A stretch of DNA of 64,000 nt from Xanthoparmelia taractica (taxonomy: Eukaryota; Ascomycota; Lecanoromycetes; Lecanorales; Parmeliaceae): the NCBI GenBank assembly GCA_033085395.1, contig JANQBS010000002.1, positions 372,001 through 436,000 of the forward strand. The letters run 5' to 3'. Below the pieces are notes generated by a model. It did no database searches. It was not told the DNA's origin and saw only the letters and a program-made list of their open reading frames with translations. Below are positions 21,582 to 32,448 of this stretch, piece after piece. Both the position numbers and the translations under genes were made by a program. Within the stretch, counting starts at the first letter, position 1, and each line of letters opens with the position of its first letter.

Positions 21582-23525
21582 ATGATTATTGATTTCCTTC
21601 ATGTGGCTCCCCGTATCGGAGAGATTGTGGTGGACTATCTGGGTTGGGTGATCTACTTTTTTCCTTTTTTAGTTGCCTGGTTAGTGTGGAGGTTCTGGAG
21701 GTTCACCCTTCATCCTCTTCTGAAGCCCGACGAGCTGGAATATTTACCATATAGGATTCCATGTGAGCTCTCTAAACCATCCTGAGCCCCCTTCATTGTA
21801 AATTAGGCTTTCAGCTGACAAGAGCCTGATTCGCAGTCATCGGTATGCAGGCGATCTCGGGAGCGATGGGGAGGACGCGTCACTAACACCCAGGAATCTT
21901 CTTATTCAGGTCATGCAATATCCTACTTCAAAGACTCCGATGCTCTCTACACTCGTGGACGGTTTGTATCCCTGCGACACCGGATGCATTGACTGCTGCG
22001 TGCATCGGGAGATGTACACCTTGCATACTAACCAAACGCTAGGGCCTATTTTGGAGGATCACGAAAACCATTTATGCTCTGCGTGGTTGGACAGAATGTT
22101 GCAGTTCTGCAATCTCCCGCGGATGCCTCGCAAGTATTTAAAGACGCAATTTCATTCTCCTTCGATCCGTTTATCGATATCATCTATCGTTCCGTTGCCA
22201 ATGTGTCGGAAGAGGCCAGCAGGATTCTACGGCGGACCCCTAAGGAGGGGTTCATCTCATTGCATCCGAACCCGAAGGAAAATGTCCTGGTCCATACCGG
22301 CAATGCGCTTCTACATAAGCAGCTCCTACAGCCAGAGGCCCTGCAAGAGTTGACGGAAAAAGTTCTGGGCTTTATCGAGTATGATATACGTTGGCACTCA
22401 TTCTCTGACACTAGCATCCTTTCCTCCAACGCAGACGCGAAAGTCGTGTCACTTCACTGCTGGTGCCGAGATGTACTCATCGGAGCTCAGAGCCAAGCTT
22501 TCTTTGGTGACCATCTCCGAGAGCTGGAGCCGCACCTTACGACTATATACGATGAGTGGGACATTAACAGCTGGATGGTAACGTATCGGTATCCTGAATT
22601 TCTGGCCCAAGCCGCTATTGCGCCGCGAAATAGGCTCATCAAGACACTTACTCGCTACCTTGATTCACCGCGGGAGAAACGTTCGGGTGGTGTACCATTC
22701 GTAAACGAGCTGGAAGATGAGGAAGGGCAAGCTGGGCTCAGTCATGAAGACTCCGCGCGAATCTTGTTAATCATTCTATGGGGGTAAGCGCTCATCCCTC
22801 GCCTTTCGGCCTTCGGGCCTAGATGTAATTTGCACTGCTGGCACATAGTCTAATGAGCACTGTCCAGAGTCAACGCTAACGTGCAGATGACTACTTTCTG
22901 GACGCTGGCCCATATACTGAAACGACCGGTCTTCGCTACTGCTATACGCGAGGAGATTGCTCCCGCAATGGAGACAACTGGATGTTCAGGACCGACGGCT
23001 GGAGCTGCCCTGGCAGATATTGTGAAGAAGCACCTAACTGACTCCTGTCCGCTTCTCAATTCGGCTTTCAATGAGGTGTTACGCGTGACTTCCACTGGGA
23101 GCACAGTACGCGAAGTCACGAGGCCCGTCAAGATAGGCGACAAATCCGTTTACAAAGGAACAAAAGTGCTGCTCCCAACGCGACAGCTGCACATGGCTCC
23201 CGAGGCTTTCGGGCCGGATGCGCATGAAGTAGATTTGTCTCGATTCTTGAAGGACAAGACCCTTGAGCGCCATGAGTTTTACCGCCCATTTGGTGGCGGT
23301 ATAACTTCTTGCAGGGGAAGGACCATTGGAAAAAGGGAGGTGCTGACATTCGTGGCCTTGGCTCTTTGGAGGTATGATATGCAGGTTGTCGAGCCGGGAC
23401 AAGAAGCACTTGGCGTCAAAGGCATGCCGTTCCCAAGGGTCGACACGGCGAAGCCGAGTCTTGGCATTTCGAAGCAAGTGGAGGGAGATGATATCATTGT
23501 CAAGGTGACGGCCCGAAAATGGTAG
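21582..23525 (+). CDS. Cytochrome P450 (CYP7/CYP8-like fungal branch), five exons including a 6 nt micro-exon
   Basis: Exons are 21582-21762, 21837-21842, 21910-21961, 22043-22783 and 22868-23525 (545 aa). The tiny second exon (TCATCG) is needed to build YRIPFIGHAISYFKDSD, the expected proline-rich hinge and first helix. An N-terminal hydrophobic anchor (VIYFFPFLVAWLVWRF) places it in the ER. The I-helix reads ILLIILWGVNANVQMTTFW, lacking the usual acid-Thr pair, as in CYP7/CYP8-type enzymes that act on oxygenated substrates. The ExxR motif is in FNEVLRVTS. The heme motif is FGGGITSCRGR with its cysteine. No stops or frameshifts. The substrate is unknown; sterol or oxylipin chemistry would fit the branch but is inference. 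It is not a close copy of the neighbouring P450. Confidence 0.88.
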
Positions 23526-23927
23526 TCGTCTATGTAGTCTGTTTGCGCTCTTGTCACTCACCCTCTGTTAGGAGATGCTAATTGTACAAGCCTACTATAT
23601 CTGCACAACAATCGTCCACCTGAGGATAAAATAAAATATAATCTTTTAATTACATCTTACCCTGTTTAACATAAAGCTAGAAACTTATCTCAGTCTCGCT
23701 ATAAAGCTATTCTTATATATTATTTCAACTATTATCGTTATCAATTTGTATAGTCCAAGGTATGCCCACTATAGAAATAACCAGCAATCCTACTGCGATT
23801 ATATGCGTTTCACAAGCTAGAATCAATAGCCGCGAGAAGCGCGCCTCCAACTCCGCATATCAGACACTAAACTTTCATATTCGTACTTTAAGACACATCG
23901 GGCATTGCCTACCAGATTTCGAAAAAA
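23526..23927. other. Intergenic, AT-rich
   Basis: 400 bp, AT-rich at 23620-23760 (3' UTR/terminator-like), then the promoter of the next gene. No gene seen. Confidence 0.45.
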
Positions 23928-24901
23928 ATGGCTTCTCTGCAGACCCTTCACCTGGCGCATCTTCCTCCCGACTTAGCGGTCCACGTTGCACTATACACAG
24001 ACCTCCAGAACGCATCTTTCCTCCGGGACCAATTGCTCCAAGGCAATCCCGACTTCGAGTACGCGCTAATCGATGCCAGCGTGGTGCGTAGGACCCTTAT
24101 TTGTTTATTTACTTACTTACATACTTACGCACTTGCTGCAATTTTCACAAGTCTCTTTTTGGACGAAGATGCGAACTTCTAATCAGAATCAGCAAGAATT
24201 TAGATCCTCTCCACCACGCACGTCCTCGCCGCCGTCTTCAGAGCCGCGAACGATTATCTGAGCGGGAGGTTAAAAAGTCGCAACGTGCATAGCGAGATTG
24301 TGTTTAGCCTCGGCGCGAATAATAATGTACGTACAAACATCCTCACCCACCCGTCCACCCTCCCATCCCATTCCATTCCTCACCTAAACTGCCCTACCCC
24401 CTCTTCCTCCTCCCTCCCGTCTCAATCCCACTTCATTCACTAACCCCACCCTCCTCCTACACCCAACAGATCGCCCAATCCCTCCGCACCTTCGGCATAA
24501 CCCCCACCACCACCTCCCTCCTCGCAATCAAACTCTCCACCAACCCCTCCATCACCGCCTCAACCGTCTCCGCGCACCTGGCAACTTCGATCCAAGGCAC
24601 CGCGGTCGCGTTCAGCGATGCTGCGTTGGCGGCGACGGTTGATGTGGGGAAAGTGAGGAAGTTGTATAAGTTGGGCGGTGTTGGGGAGGTGGCGGATGGG
24701 AATGGGAATGGGAAGGGAAAGGGCAAGGGCAGGAGGAGACGGATGGATGGGAGGGAGGAAGGGAGTGGTGGTGGTGGTGGTGGTGGTGGTGGTAAGGCAG
24801 GGGATGATGGTGAGGGGGAGAGAGAGGGGGAAAGAGAAAGGGAGATGAAGGAGCTGGAAGTTGCGATTTTGGGGCTGATGGCGTTGAGGGGGGCGGTGTG
24901 A
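23928..24901 (+). CDS. cgi121: EKC/KEOPS complex subunit CGI121
   Basis: Exons are 23928-24083, 24204-24326 and 24470-24901 (236 aa); introns are 120 and 143 bp. CGI121 binds the Bud32 kinase and delivers tRNA to KEOPS, which makes t6A on ANN-decoding tRNAs and supports telomere maintenance. The spliced product shows the family blocks FLRDQLLQGNPDFEYALIDAS, THVLAAVFRAAND, LKSRNVHSEIVFSLGANNNI and IAQSLRTFGITPTTTSLLAIK, ending in MKELEVAILGLMALRGAV. A low-complexity insert near residues 180-220 (GNGNGKGKGKG, poly-Arg, poly-Gly, GEREGERERE) interrupts the C-terminal helix region and makes the protein longer than the usual 180-200 aa. The frame stays open through it. Confidence 0.9.
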
Positions 24902-25396
24902 GGATGTGGGATTTGTCAGAATTACGCTGTTCCGTCGATTTATTTACTTTATCCAGAGCGCGAGATCGATCTTTTAATGAACAGGGTGGCTGGCGTAGCG
25001 GGAGCGTAGAGGCGCTGAGCCAATAGCCCGTACGCTTTGAGATAAGGACATAGTGCTTGGCTGCAAGTATCTTCGTTGAGTGTGCCTGATGGGTTGATTG
25101 TATCTGCTATACAGATATAGCAAGCGGGCTTCCCGACAAGGAGCGACATGGTAGACGGGCAGGCATGGAGCCTTGAGATGACGGCTATTGTAGAGGGAGA
25201 AGACGAAGAAGAAGCAGGCGAACGTTCGATTTGTCAAACAATAGTGGTTGTAATTTTCAAGGACTGGATAATAGTCTTTTGTAGTGCAATGTGTTTTCAA
25301 AAACGATCGTGTCAAAAAACCAGCTGTTGGACTACCAAATGGCGCTCCTTAGACATCCAAAAAGCACACTCGCTTACTCCCTTGCCAAGCAGTTAT
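24902..25396. other. Convergent intergenic region between cgi121 and slx4
   Basis: 495 bp between two 3' ends; no gene supported. Confidence 0.45.
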
Positions 25397-28063
25397 TCAC
25401 CACCTCCCCCTCGCTCCACCCCTTAGATTCTCCCGCCAAAGACAACAAACACTCCTCTCCTCACACCACTCTTTGACTAGACCTGGCGACACCTCGTCAT
25501 CCTCGCCCACCCTGCCCAAACCTTCCGTATTCAGCCATATCGTAAGATCTTCCAGGACGATAGGATCGTACATCAGAATCTTCTCATACCAGGTCAGATC
25601 CTTAACGTCGTGGGTAGGCGGAAAGGTGGTGACTGCTTTGGTTATTTGGGAGGAGAGATGTGCTCGGGCCTCCTCTTTGATGGCGGTAGCACTCTTGTTG
25701 GTCGAAGTTTCACGCGCTTGACTTAATTGAAGTTGGCCAGGTGACTTTGGAGGTGAACGCCGTTTCGGGGGTGAGGGAGTCGGTGGGCTCGAGTCGTAGA
25801 TCTCGTCGTCTGCATCTGTCACCAAAGCCTCAGACAGCGGTGCTTTTTGCTTTCGTTTTCCTCTTGGCGGTGTCGTCGAGGTTGGGTCTGTTTTCGGTCG
25901 TCCACGGGGCTTTTTTAGCGGCAAATCGTCAGCTTTATCAGCAGTCGCGGCTACCGGGTTGGAAGTCTTAGGTGGTCTCCCTCTTCTCTTGGGAGGGCTT
26001 GTTGCTTTTAACTTCTCGGATTTTGCGGTCTCGGCTACGGGTGGAGGCATGTTCACGTTGGCTGGTACCTCCTGAAGAGCCATTGACGTCTTACTTTCCC
26101 AGCATTTTTCTAACAGCATGATCATTGCCTCCCTATTCTTGATGGGTTTGAATCTGAACGCGGCGACTTCCTTACGTAATTGGACGTCGGTGAAGCCTTG
26201 ATAATTGGGTATCTGATCCGTTGTAGGCTTTATTACAGACGTTTTCTTGACGGGCGATTTAGCCTTTGGGCGATTCTTCAAAGCAGCTGCAGCGACAGAT
26301 CGTGGCATGACAAGGTCGGTCTCATTTGGTTGTTGTTGAAGGGTTGCAATGTCATTCAGATCGAGCTCAGGAGCAGGTGGGACAATTTCGCCCGCGCGTG
26401 AGGTTGCGCTGTCTTCTCCTTTGAGCTGGGGTTCTAAAAAGGCTGGGATCTTTGGGACACTGGTACGCTTTGTTGTAGCAGGGATCGGCTTTGGTGTATC
26501 CGCAAGATTGACAATTTCCACTTCGACAAGAGATCCATCGACGTCTCGAGACGCCGCAGACCAAAGGCTTTTCGATGCCGTTATCGCTCGCACGTTGGAT
26601 GATCTTGACCTTCCTGATGGTAAATCGAGGAACTCGTAGTCTTTTGCGGAAGCTTGCCTTGGCTCCACCGTCGACTCTGATTCCTTTATGGCCTGCTGAA
26701 GATCTTTAAGAAAAGATGGCGATTCCTCACGTGCGAGCTGACTGGATGTGCCAAAGATGAGCTCTTGATTTCTAGCATTCTTCATAGCCGACTCTGGCGA
26801 AAGTAGAACGGGCTGCGTCTGGATAACATTCTTCGCTTTGCGCGTCTTTGGCTTTGACGTTGGCAATTTCTTCACAGACAACCTGGGTTCCACTGCCACA
26901 AGCGTATCTGAAATATCCGCTGCATCTCTTGCAGTAAAGACTGATTGATCTTTGGGAGCCCCGAAATACTGCAGCAACGATGGTGAAGAGATAGATTCTA
27001 TTGGTGCAAATGGAGCAGTAGCTTTCTCCGTGACGGTTTGCGGCTTCTTCTTGGGCGACTTGGATCTCTTGGGCTTCTCAGGAACGCGAGGCGCGGGAAC
27101 GCCATTCACAAGTTCAATTTTTCTCCTCTTGATCACTACCTCACCATTCCCGTGACGGGTGGCTTTGCATGTAACGATAGAGCTGTCCTCTTTCTTTGAA
27201 AAGCCAAAGTCACCTTGGAGATTACCAAAGCGAGCAATTACCGGTTCTATTGCTGAGGGTGTGTCTATGAGAAACTTAGGGTCCCCGGATTTCTCACAGT
27301 CCTCAGGCAAAGTAGGATCAGGGGCTGTATCCTTGCTCGGAGTCCACTCTTTTTTTCTCGTAATCGCCTTCTCCAGGCACAAATCTCGAAATTCTTCTTT
27401 GGCTCTCAGGTCCTCCTCTTGCGTAGAGGCAGGATGTCCCAGTGGCGCAGCAACAACTTCGGTCACCTTCTTTCTAGAGCCGACGGTTTTCTTGCCCGCA
27501 TTCATAGCGCCGGGTTTGGTGATCTTGGTCTTCTTGATGGTCGTTTGCGCCTCACTCCCATCTTTGCTCTTCTTCTTGCGGCTCTTCTTTGGGGCGAGAA
27601 CACCAGCATTCTCAACGGTTTTGGCCGATCGCACCACCGCAGTATGCGTAGATTTCTCTTGAAAAGTCTCTAAACACCTCTCGTGTGGCATTCTGGGTAT
27701 CTTGAACGCTGGTACCTTGTCCTCCTCGCCCCTTAGTTCGTTGGGCTGTATTGTAACCTTGCCGCTACTCTGCAAGTCATATCTCTCCAATGGCCTCGGC
27801 CTTTCGATACTCGAAGGGGATCTAGACTCATCAATTGAGCGAACCCCGCGTAGTAACGTCGATGCGCTTGCAAATCCCTTCACGGCGTCGGTGGGAATGG
27901 GTGTCGCCCTGCTACCGCCTACCAGACTCGGCCCCATGCTTGAGAATAGTCGGGACGGCGAAGGTAATCCCGGTGAGGAAGACATAGCCGCGACAGTGGC
28001 ATGAGGTGGGGTGACTGCAACGGGCGAGCAGGAAGGTGAACAGGAAAGCACAACGGTGGCCAT
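25397..28063 (-). CDS. slx4: Structure-specific endonuclease subunit SLX4
   Basis: Single exon, 888 aa from the ATG at 28063; the frame is open further upstream, but MATVVLSCSPS followed by SSSPGLPSPSRLFS matches how fungal SLX4 proteins begin. SLX4 is the nuclear scaffold that activates the SLX1 nuclease on branched DNA, replication forks and Holliday junctions. Most of the chain is disordered and Lys/Pro-rich. Two AT-hook-like motifs (KRRGRPPK, KKPRGRPK) lie near residues 690-725. A SAP-like helix pair (FTDVQLRKEVAAFRFKPIKN) is near 615-650. The conserved C-terminal SLX1-binding domain (WYEKILMYDPIVLEDLTIWL...VKEWCEERSVCC) occupies about 820-888. SQ/TQ and Ser-Pro sites suggest regulation by phosphorylation, as known for the family. 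Gene intact. Confidence 0.9.
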   Translation of the reverse strand: MATVVLSCSPSCSPVAVTPPHATVAAMSSSPGLPSPSRLFSSMGPSLVGGSRATPIPTDAVKGFASASTLLRGVRSIDESRSPSSIERPRPLERYDLQSSGKVTIQPNELRGEEDKVPAFKIPRMPHERCLETFQEKSTHTAVVRSAKTVENAGVLAPKKSRKKKSKDGSEAQTTIKKTKITKPGAMNAGKKTVGSRKKVTEVVAAPLGHPASTQEEDLRAKEEFRDLCLEKAITRKKEWTPSKDTAPDPTLPEDCEKSGDPKFLIDTPSAIEPVIARFGNLQGDFGFSKKEDSSIVTCKATRHGNGEVVIKRRKIELVNGVPAPRVPEKPKRSKSPKKKPQTVTEKATAPFAPIESISSPSLLQYFGAPKDQSVFTARDAADISDTLVAVEPRLSVKKLPTSKPKTRKAKNVIQTQPVLLSPESAMKNARNQELIFGTSSQLAREESPSFLKDLQQAIKESESTVEPRQASAKDYEFLDLPSGRSRSSNVRAITASKSLWSAASRDVDGSLVEVEIVNLADTPKPIPATTKRTSVPKIPAFLEPQLKGEDSATSRAGEIVPPAPELDLNDIATLQQQPNETDLVMPRSVAAAALKNRPKAKSPVKKTSVIKPTTDQIPNYQGFTDVQLRKEVAAFRFKPIKNREAMIMLLEKCWESKTSMALQEVPANVNMPPPVAETAKSEKLKATSPPKRRGRPPKTSNPVAATADKADDLPLKKPRGRPKTDPTSTTPPRGKRKQKAPLSEALVTDADDEIYDSSPPTPSPPKRRSPPKSPGQLQLSQARETSTNKSATAIKEEARAHLSSQITKAVTTFPPTHDVKDLTWYEKILMYDPIVLEDLTIWLNTEGLGRVGEDDEVSPGLVKEWCEERSVCCLWRENLRGGARGRW

Positions 28064-29161
28064 TGCCAGTTTGGCGGGATGCAACCTGCGCTGAAAAGGG
28101 ATGAGACGCGTCAGGATTGGATGGTCATTTCGTCTTGAATAATAGGTTCTACAGATACAGTGAAATGAATGGCAGGCGAACCGAGGATAAGTAAATATTC
28201 GAAATAGCGTCACATGGAGTCAACACTCGGTTAAAATTGCCATGATCCTTAGCGCAACATTACATAAGCATTATCTTGGCATTCCCCCACCTTGACTGCT
28301 GCCAAGGCCAAGTGCCAAGACGTACAAGTTGGTCTGTGCACCGCACCGTTCACGCCTGAGCGTTGCAATCTTTCCCACTGCATCCTTCGCCGTCATCATA
28401 CATAATAGCCCACAACTATATCCAACTCTGAACCCATATCATTCGCTACCTTAGGCTGGAGAGCAGCTTGGAGCGCTTCACCTATACCTTATACCTGCTT
28501 AGGTACTTATCTAATCTTGTGCCGGCCGTCGGATATAAAGGATCCAAAACTCTGATACATTCGTTTCAAACGCCTACTGGGGCAGTCATTCGCGGCGCTT
28601 GTTCACCGCACGACAATAACCTTCTTTTGCAACCCCTGATATCCCTATCTCAAAACGATGCACGGCATCCTTGCGCTCCACTCGCTTTTGAATTGAGCGC
28701 TTACCTCCACCCAGCTGCGCCCTACCGTCTACCGAAACCTAAGACCTTCGAAAACACGTGAATTTGACGAGCGGAAGATTTGCTCCACTGAAACCTCCAA
28801 AATACAAGGAACGCTTGTCCTATGCGACTGGGCACTAGGGGAGGTCTCGCGGAAACAACTTATTGGTGCTACCCACTCAAACACGCCTACGACCCGGTTG
28901 CAATTCAGTTCCATCTTTGGCCGAGTTTTGCCTCACCTTCCTTGTCTCGTCAAGAGATTAGATATAACCCGCTAGCATTCTCGGACTTCTACTTACCGTC
29001 CTGTCCTGCACGCGAAGCTCTGAAAAGCTCCATATTCTGCATAGGAAGCTCGAATACGAACAATCTGAGGGATGCTGTCAAGTCCTCAGTACTCTCCTGT
29101 CCTTTTGGGAGGAAGAAGAACCTTCAAAACTACCTGATTGGTAGCAGTCAACAACCCAGAA
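28064..29161. other. Divergent promoter region between slx4 and the cNMP/F-box gene
   Basis: 1.1 kb between two divergent start codons. Frames open here (28468-28761, 28822-29175) carry no motif and read like 5' UTR. Short CTTAGG/ACCTTAGG motifs recur. No separate gene supported. Confidence 0.5.
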
Positions 29162-32049
29162 ATGCGACGTCATAGGCCGGGGGCCTCAACATTTGCCAGC
29201 AAGGCAAATGCGGCTCCAGTTCCGGATGCGTTGTCATTGGTCAGGTCATTCAACTCGGAGACCAATCCATCGAGACCTATTCGACCATCTCCTCTTACCG
29301 CATCGACTATCCATGGCATACCACTCGACATGTACGACCGCATACGAGCATTTCCCCTCTTTCTGTCCGCTCCCGACGCGTTTCTAGCCGCCATTGGGAA
29401 ACACCTGCGACCTCAATCACACGCACCTCATGACTACATCTTGACCGAGGGGGAGGATGCGAAGGCTATGTACTGGTTGGTACGAGGAGCAGTGGCGGTC
29501 ACTTCAAGAGACGGCGAAAGTACATACGCTGAGCTCAAACCTGGGGCATTCTTTGGAGAGATTGGGATCCTGATGTCAATACCTCGAACGGCCACAATTG
29601 TTGCACGTACCAAGTGTCTACTGGTAGTCTTGAAGAAAGAGGATCTTACCAAAGAGCTCCCTAGTTTTCCTGAGGTCGAGCGAGCTATCAGAGACGAGGC
29701 TTCTGAAAGGTTATCGATACTAAAACGAAAGAAGCAGGAAAAGCTGACATCGTCTCAATCCGAACCATCGACCACTTTGGGACGAGGAGAGAAAAGGGCG
29801 CGGGATGGCGAAGACGGCGATATCGTCATGCCAGAAGCTGACGACAGACGACAGAATGGGGTGCAAACAAACAAAAAGCGAAAATCACCATCACCAAGCC
29901 TGAACGATACGACAATTTCAAGTGCGCTTGGCGATGGTCTCGTCAATGTCCGACAACTTCTCAAAGAACTACCACTCTTTTCCGAATTGCCACCCGACAT
30001 GCTACACTTTCTAGGGTTAAACGCCCAACCATGTACTTACCCGCCGTTTACAGATATCATCCAGCAGGACTCGCAAGGTCGTGAGGTATTTTTCATCGTT
30101 CGAGGAGAGGTAGAAGTCATTGATGAGAAGGTCCCTGGGCAAAATCTACGCACGCTGGCCAATGGTGCTGGTCGAAATATCAAGCGCGGAACACAAGTAA
30201 AGGCCCGCCTTAAGCAAGGTCAGTACTTTGGAGAAGTAGTTAGCTTATCGCTAGCTCCACGGCGGACTGCAACCGTCCGCTCGGTCTCGTCCGTTGAATG
30301 TCTAATGATCACGGGTGAGGTTCTATCCAACTTCTGGTTGAGGTGCCCTCCAGCCGTGAGACAGCAGGTCGAAAAGACTGCGAGGCAACGGCTGAAGTCT
30401 GGCTCGGACGGCGACGTAATCATGACTGACGCTGAAGACGCTACACCCCCTATCGCGCAGCTCGCTATTGCCGAACGGAGCAAACACAAAGGTGCAAGAA
30501 AGAAATCGGTCCCAAAGGTGACATTCACCCACACAAAACTCGAAACGCCTCATAAGCCTAATCGGATCGAAGACCGTCCAATCATTGAACCTGCTGATCC
30601 TGATCCCTTTATGAATGTGGATCTTGACAAGTCATTCTCGAGGTCACGGCGCAGCTCACTGGCTCCTCCATTGACGGAAGATGGGGAAGGCGAAGGCAAA
30701 GAAAACATCGAGCGGCGACACTCACCACCACATATTGTATCAACGCCTGCCAAGAAGCTCAAGCATGCCATGTCGCCACCAGTCCCGCGTGCAAAGCCCA
30801 AGCGACCGAACACCCTGCAACGTAGACCGAGCGAGTTCAGCCAGGGTATACTTCCGGACAGTGTGCTGATATCCATTTTCAAATATTTTGAATTGCACGA
30901 TCTTATGCGTCTTCGTTTGATCTCGTTGCATTGGTCAAAGCTGCTGAAAGAAACCCCAGAGCTTGTACGAGAACTCAATCTGACGCCTTATAATCGCAAA
31001 GTCACGGATGATATTCTCATCAACCGTATATGCCCTTTCGTCGGGACAAGACCTCGAGTTATCGATATCAGTAATTGCTTCCATATCAGTGATGAAGGGT
31101 TTGCAGCTCTTTCAAACACTTGTGGCGCGAACGTCACTACCTGGAGGATGAAGAGTGTATGGGACATCACAGCCCAGGCAGTCTTGGAAATGGCAAACAA
31201 AGCCAAAAGCCTCGAGGAGGTGGATCTAAGCAACTGCCGTAAGGTCAGCGACAACCTACTTCAACGAGTCGTTGGCTGGGTGGTCCAAGGCAATCCACAG
31301 AATAATGCGCATGGACGCCACGCTGCTGCAAGATCTGTCGGCGCGCCCATACCTCCCAACCAGCCTCCTCCTGGAACTGTATTTGGTTGCCCAAAGCTCA
31401 GGATCCTCACTTTGTCCTACTGTAAACATGTCACGGACCGATCGATGGCACACATGGCTTATCATGCAGCTTCACGGCTTGAGTCGATTGATCTGACTCG
31501 ATGCACTACCATTACCGATCAAGGATTTCAGCACTGGGGTCAATTCCAATTTACGAAATTGACGAAGCTCTGTCTCGCTGATTGCACCTATCTGACGGAC
31601 AATGCTATTGTGTATCTGACAAATGCGGCCAAGGGCCTGAAAGATCTTGACTTGGTAAGCAACACGGTTTGGATGTCATGTCTTCTTGCTGACCATCTTC
31701 ACAGTCATTCTGCTGCGCTCTCTCGGATACTGCTACGGAGGTTCTAGCCCTTGGTTGTCAGCAATTGAGGAAGCTTAACCTATCATTTTGTGGCAGTGCA
31801 GTATCTGACTCATCGCTCCGCAGTATCGGCCTTCACCTTCTCGAACTGCGTGAGCTGTCCGTCCGGGGATGCGTTCGAGTGACTGGGGTCGGCGTTGAGG
31901 CTATCGTTGACGGTTGTCACAAACTCGAAGCGTTTGATGTCAGTCAGTGCAAGAATCTCAACAAGTGGCTCGAGAGCGGAAGCATGGAGAAATTCACCCA
32001 GCGAGTGAAGTTCGAAACGGTGGCTAAAGGAAGGACCAAGGTCCAATGA
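29162..32049 (+). CDS. Two cyclic-nucleotide-binding domains + F-box + leucine-rich repeats protein
   Basis: Exons are 29162-31654 and 31705-32049 (945 aa), with a 50 bp intron (GTAAGC...CACAG). Domains in order: a cNMP-binding fold at about 60-165 (ILTEGEDAKAMYWLVRGAV ... GAFFGEIGILMSIPRTAT); a second at about 268-385 (IIQQDSQGREVFFIVRGEV ... GQYFGEVVSLSLAPRRTAT); an F-box at about 562-600 (LPDSVLISIFKYFELHDLMRL); and Amn1/Grr1-like LRRs to the end (LEEVDLSNCRKVSD, LRKLNLSFCGSAVSD). Both phosphate-binding cassettes have FGE(I/V) and RTAT, with Thr following Arg. This combination suggests an SCF ubiquitin-ligase receptor that senses a ligand or membrane cue. The first ATG is 29162; upstream in-frame codons are non-ATG. 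Intact. Confidence 0.9.
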
Positions 32050-32448
32050 CATTTGTTTCTGGTGTTTGGAGAGGTTACAGTTGGATGGAGGAATATCCTG
32101 GCATGTTTGACTGCATGTTGAGCCATTTATTGCTGCATTTACAGCTGAAAGGCTTGTTTTGCTATCTGTAAGCGTATGATGATATCACGAGAGGTTCATA
32201 TGTAGTCGAAAACAATATATCAGTCCTATATCAGTCCTGCGTCCACAACTCATCTCTTTGACCTTACTCTGATAGTAGAGATGATGGGTTTCATAGTAGC
32301 GTCAAACATTGCCATGACCTTTTGCGCTAACCTCTAAAGTTCTAGTGACATTTTTAAACCCGCCACTTCTTCCCGAAGCTTCCTCCCTTGAACTTGACTC
32401 TCCTCCTTGACACAACCACCTTCAACTCGACATACACATCTATTCATC
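32050..32448. other. Intergenic, promoter of the Bax-inhibitor-like gene
   Basis: 400 bp; direct repeat TATCAGTCCTATATCAGTCC near 32218-32238; otherwise nothing recognisable. Confidence 0.45.

Noticed and set aside
14762..23525. Regulator plus two P450s as a secondary-metabolite cluster
   Set aside because: No backbone enzyme (PKS, NRPS, terpene synthase or DMATS) in or near the block, and neighbours are housekeeping genes.
28822..29175. 117 aa frame upstream of the cNMP/F-box gene
   Set aside because: Reads like 5' leader, overlaps the start of the real gene in another frame and has no motif.
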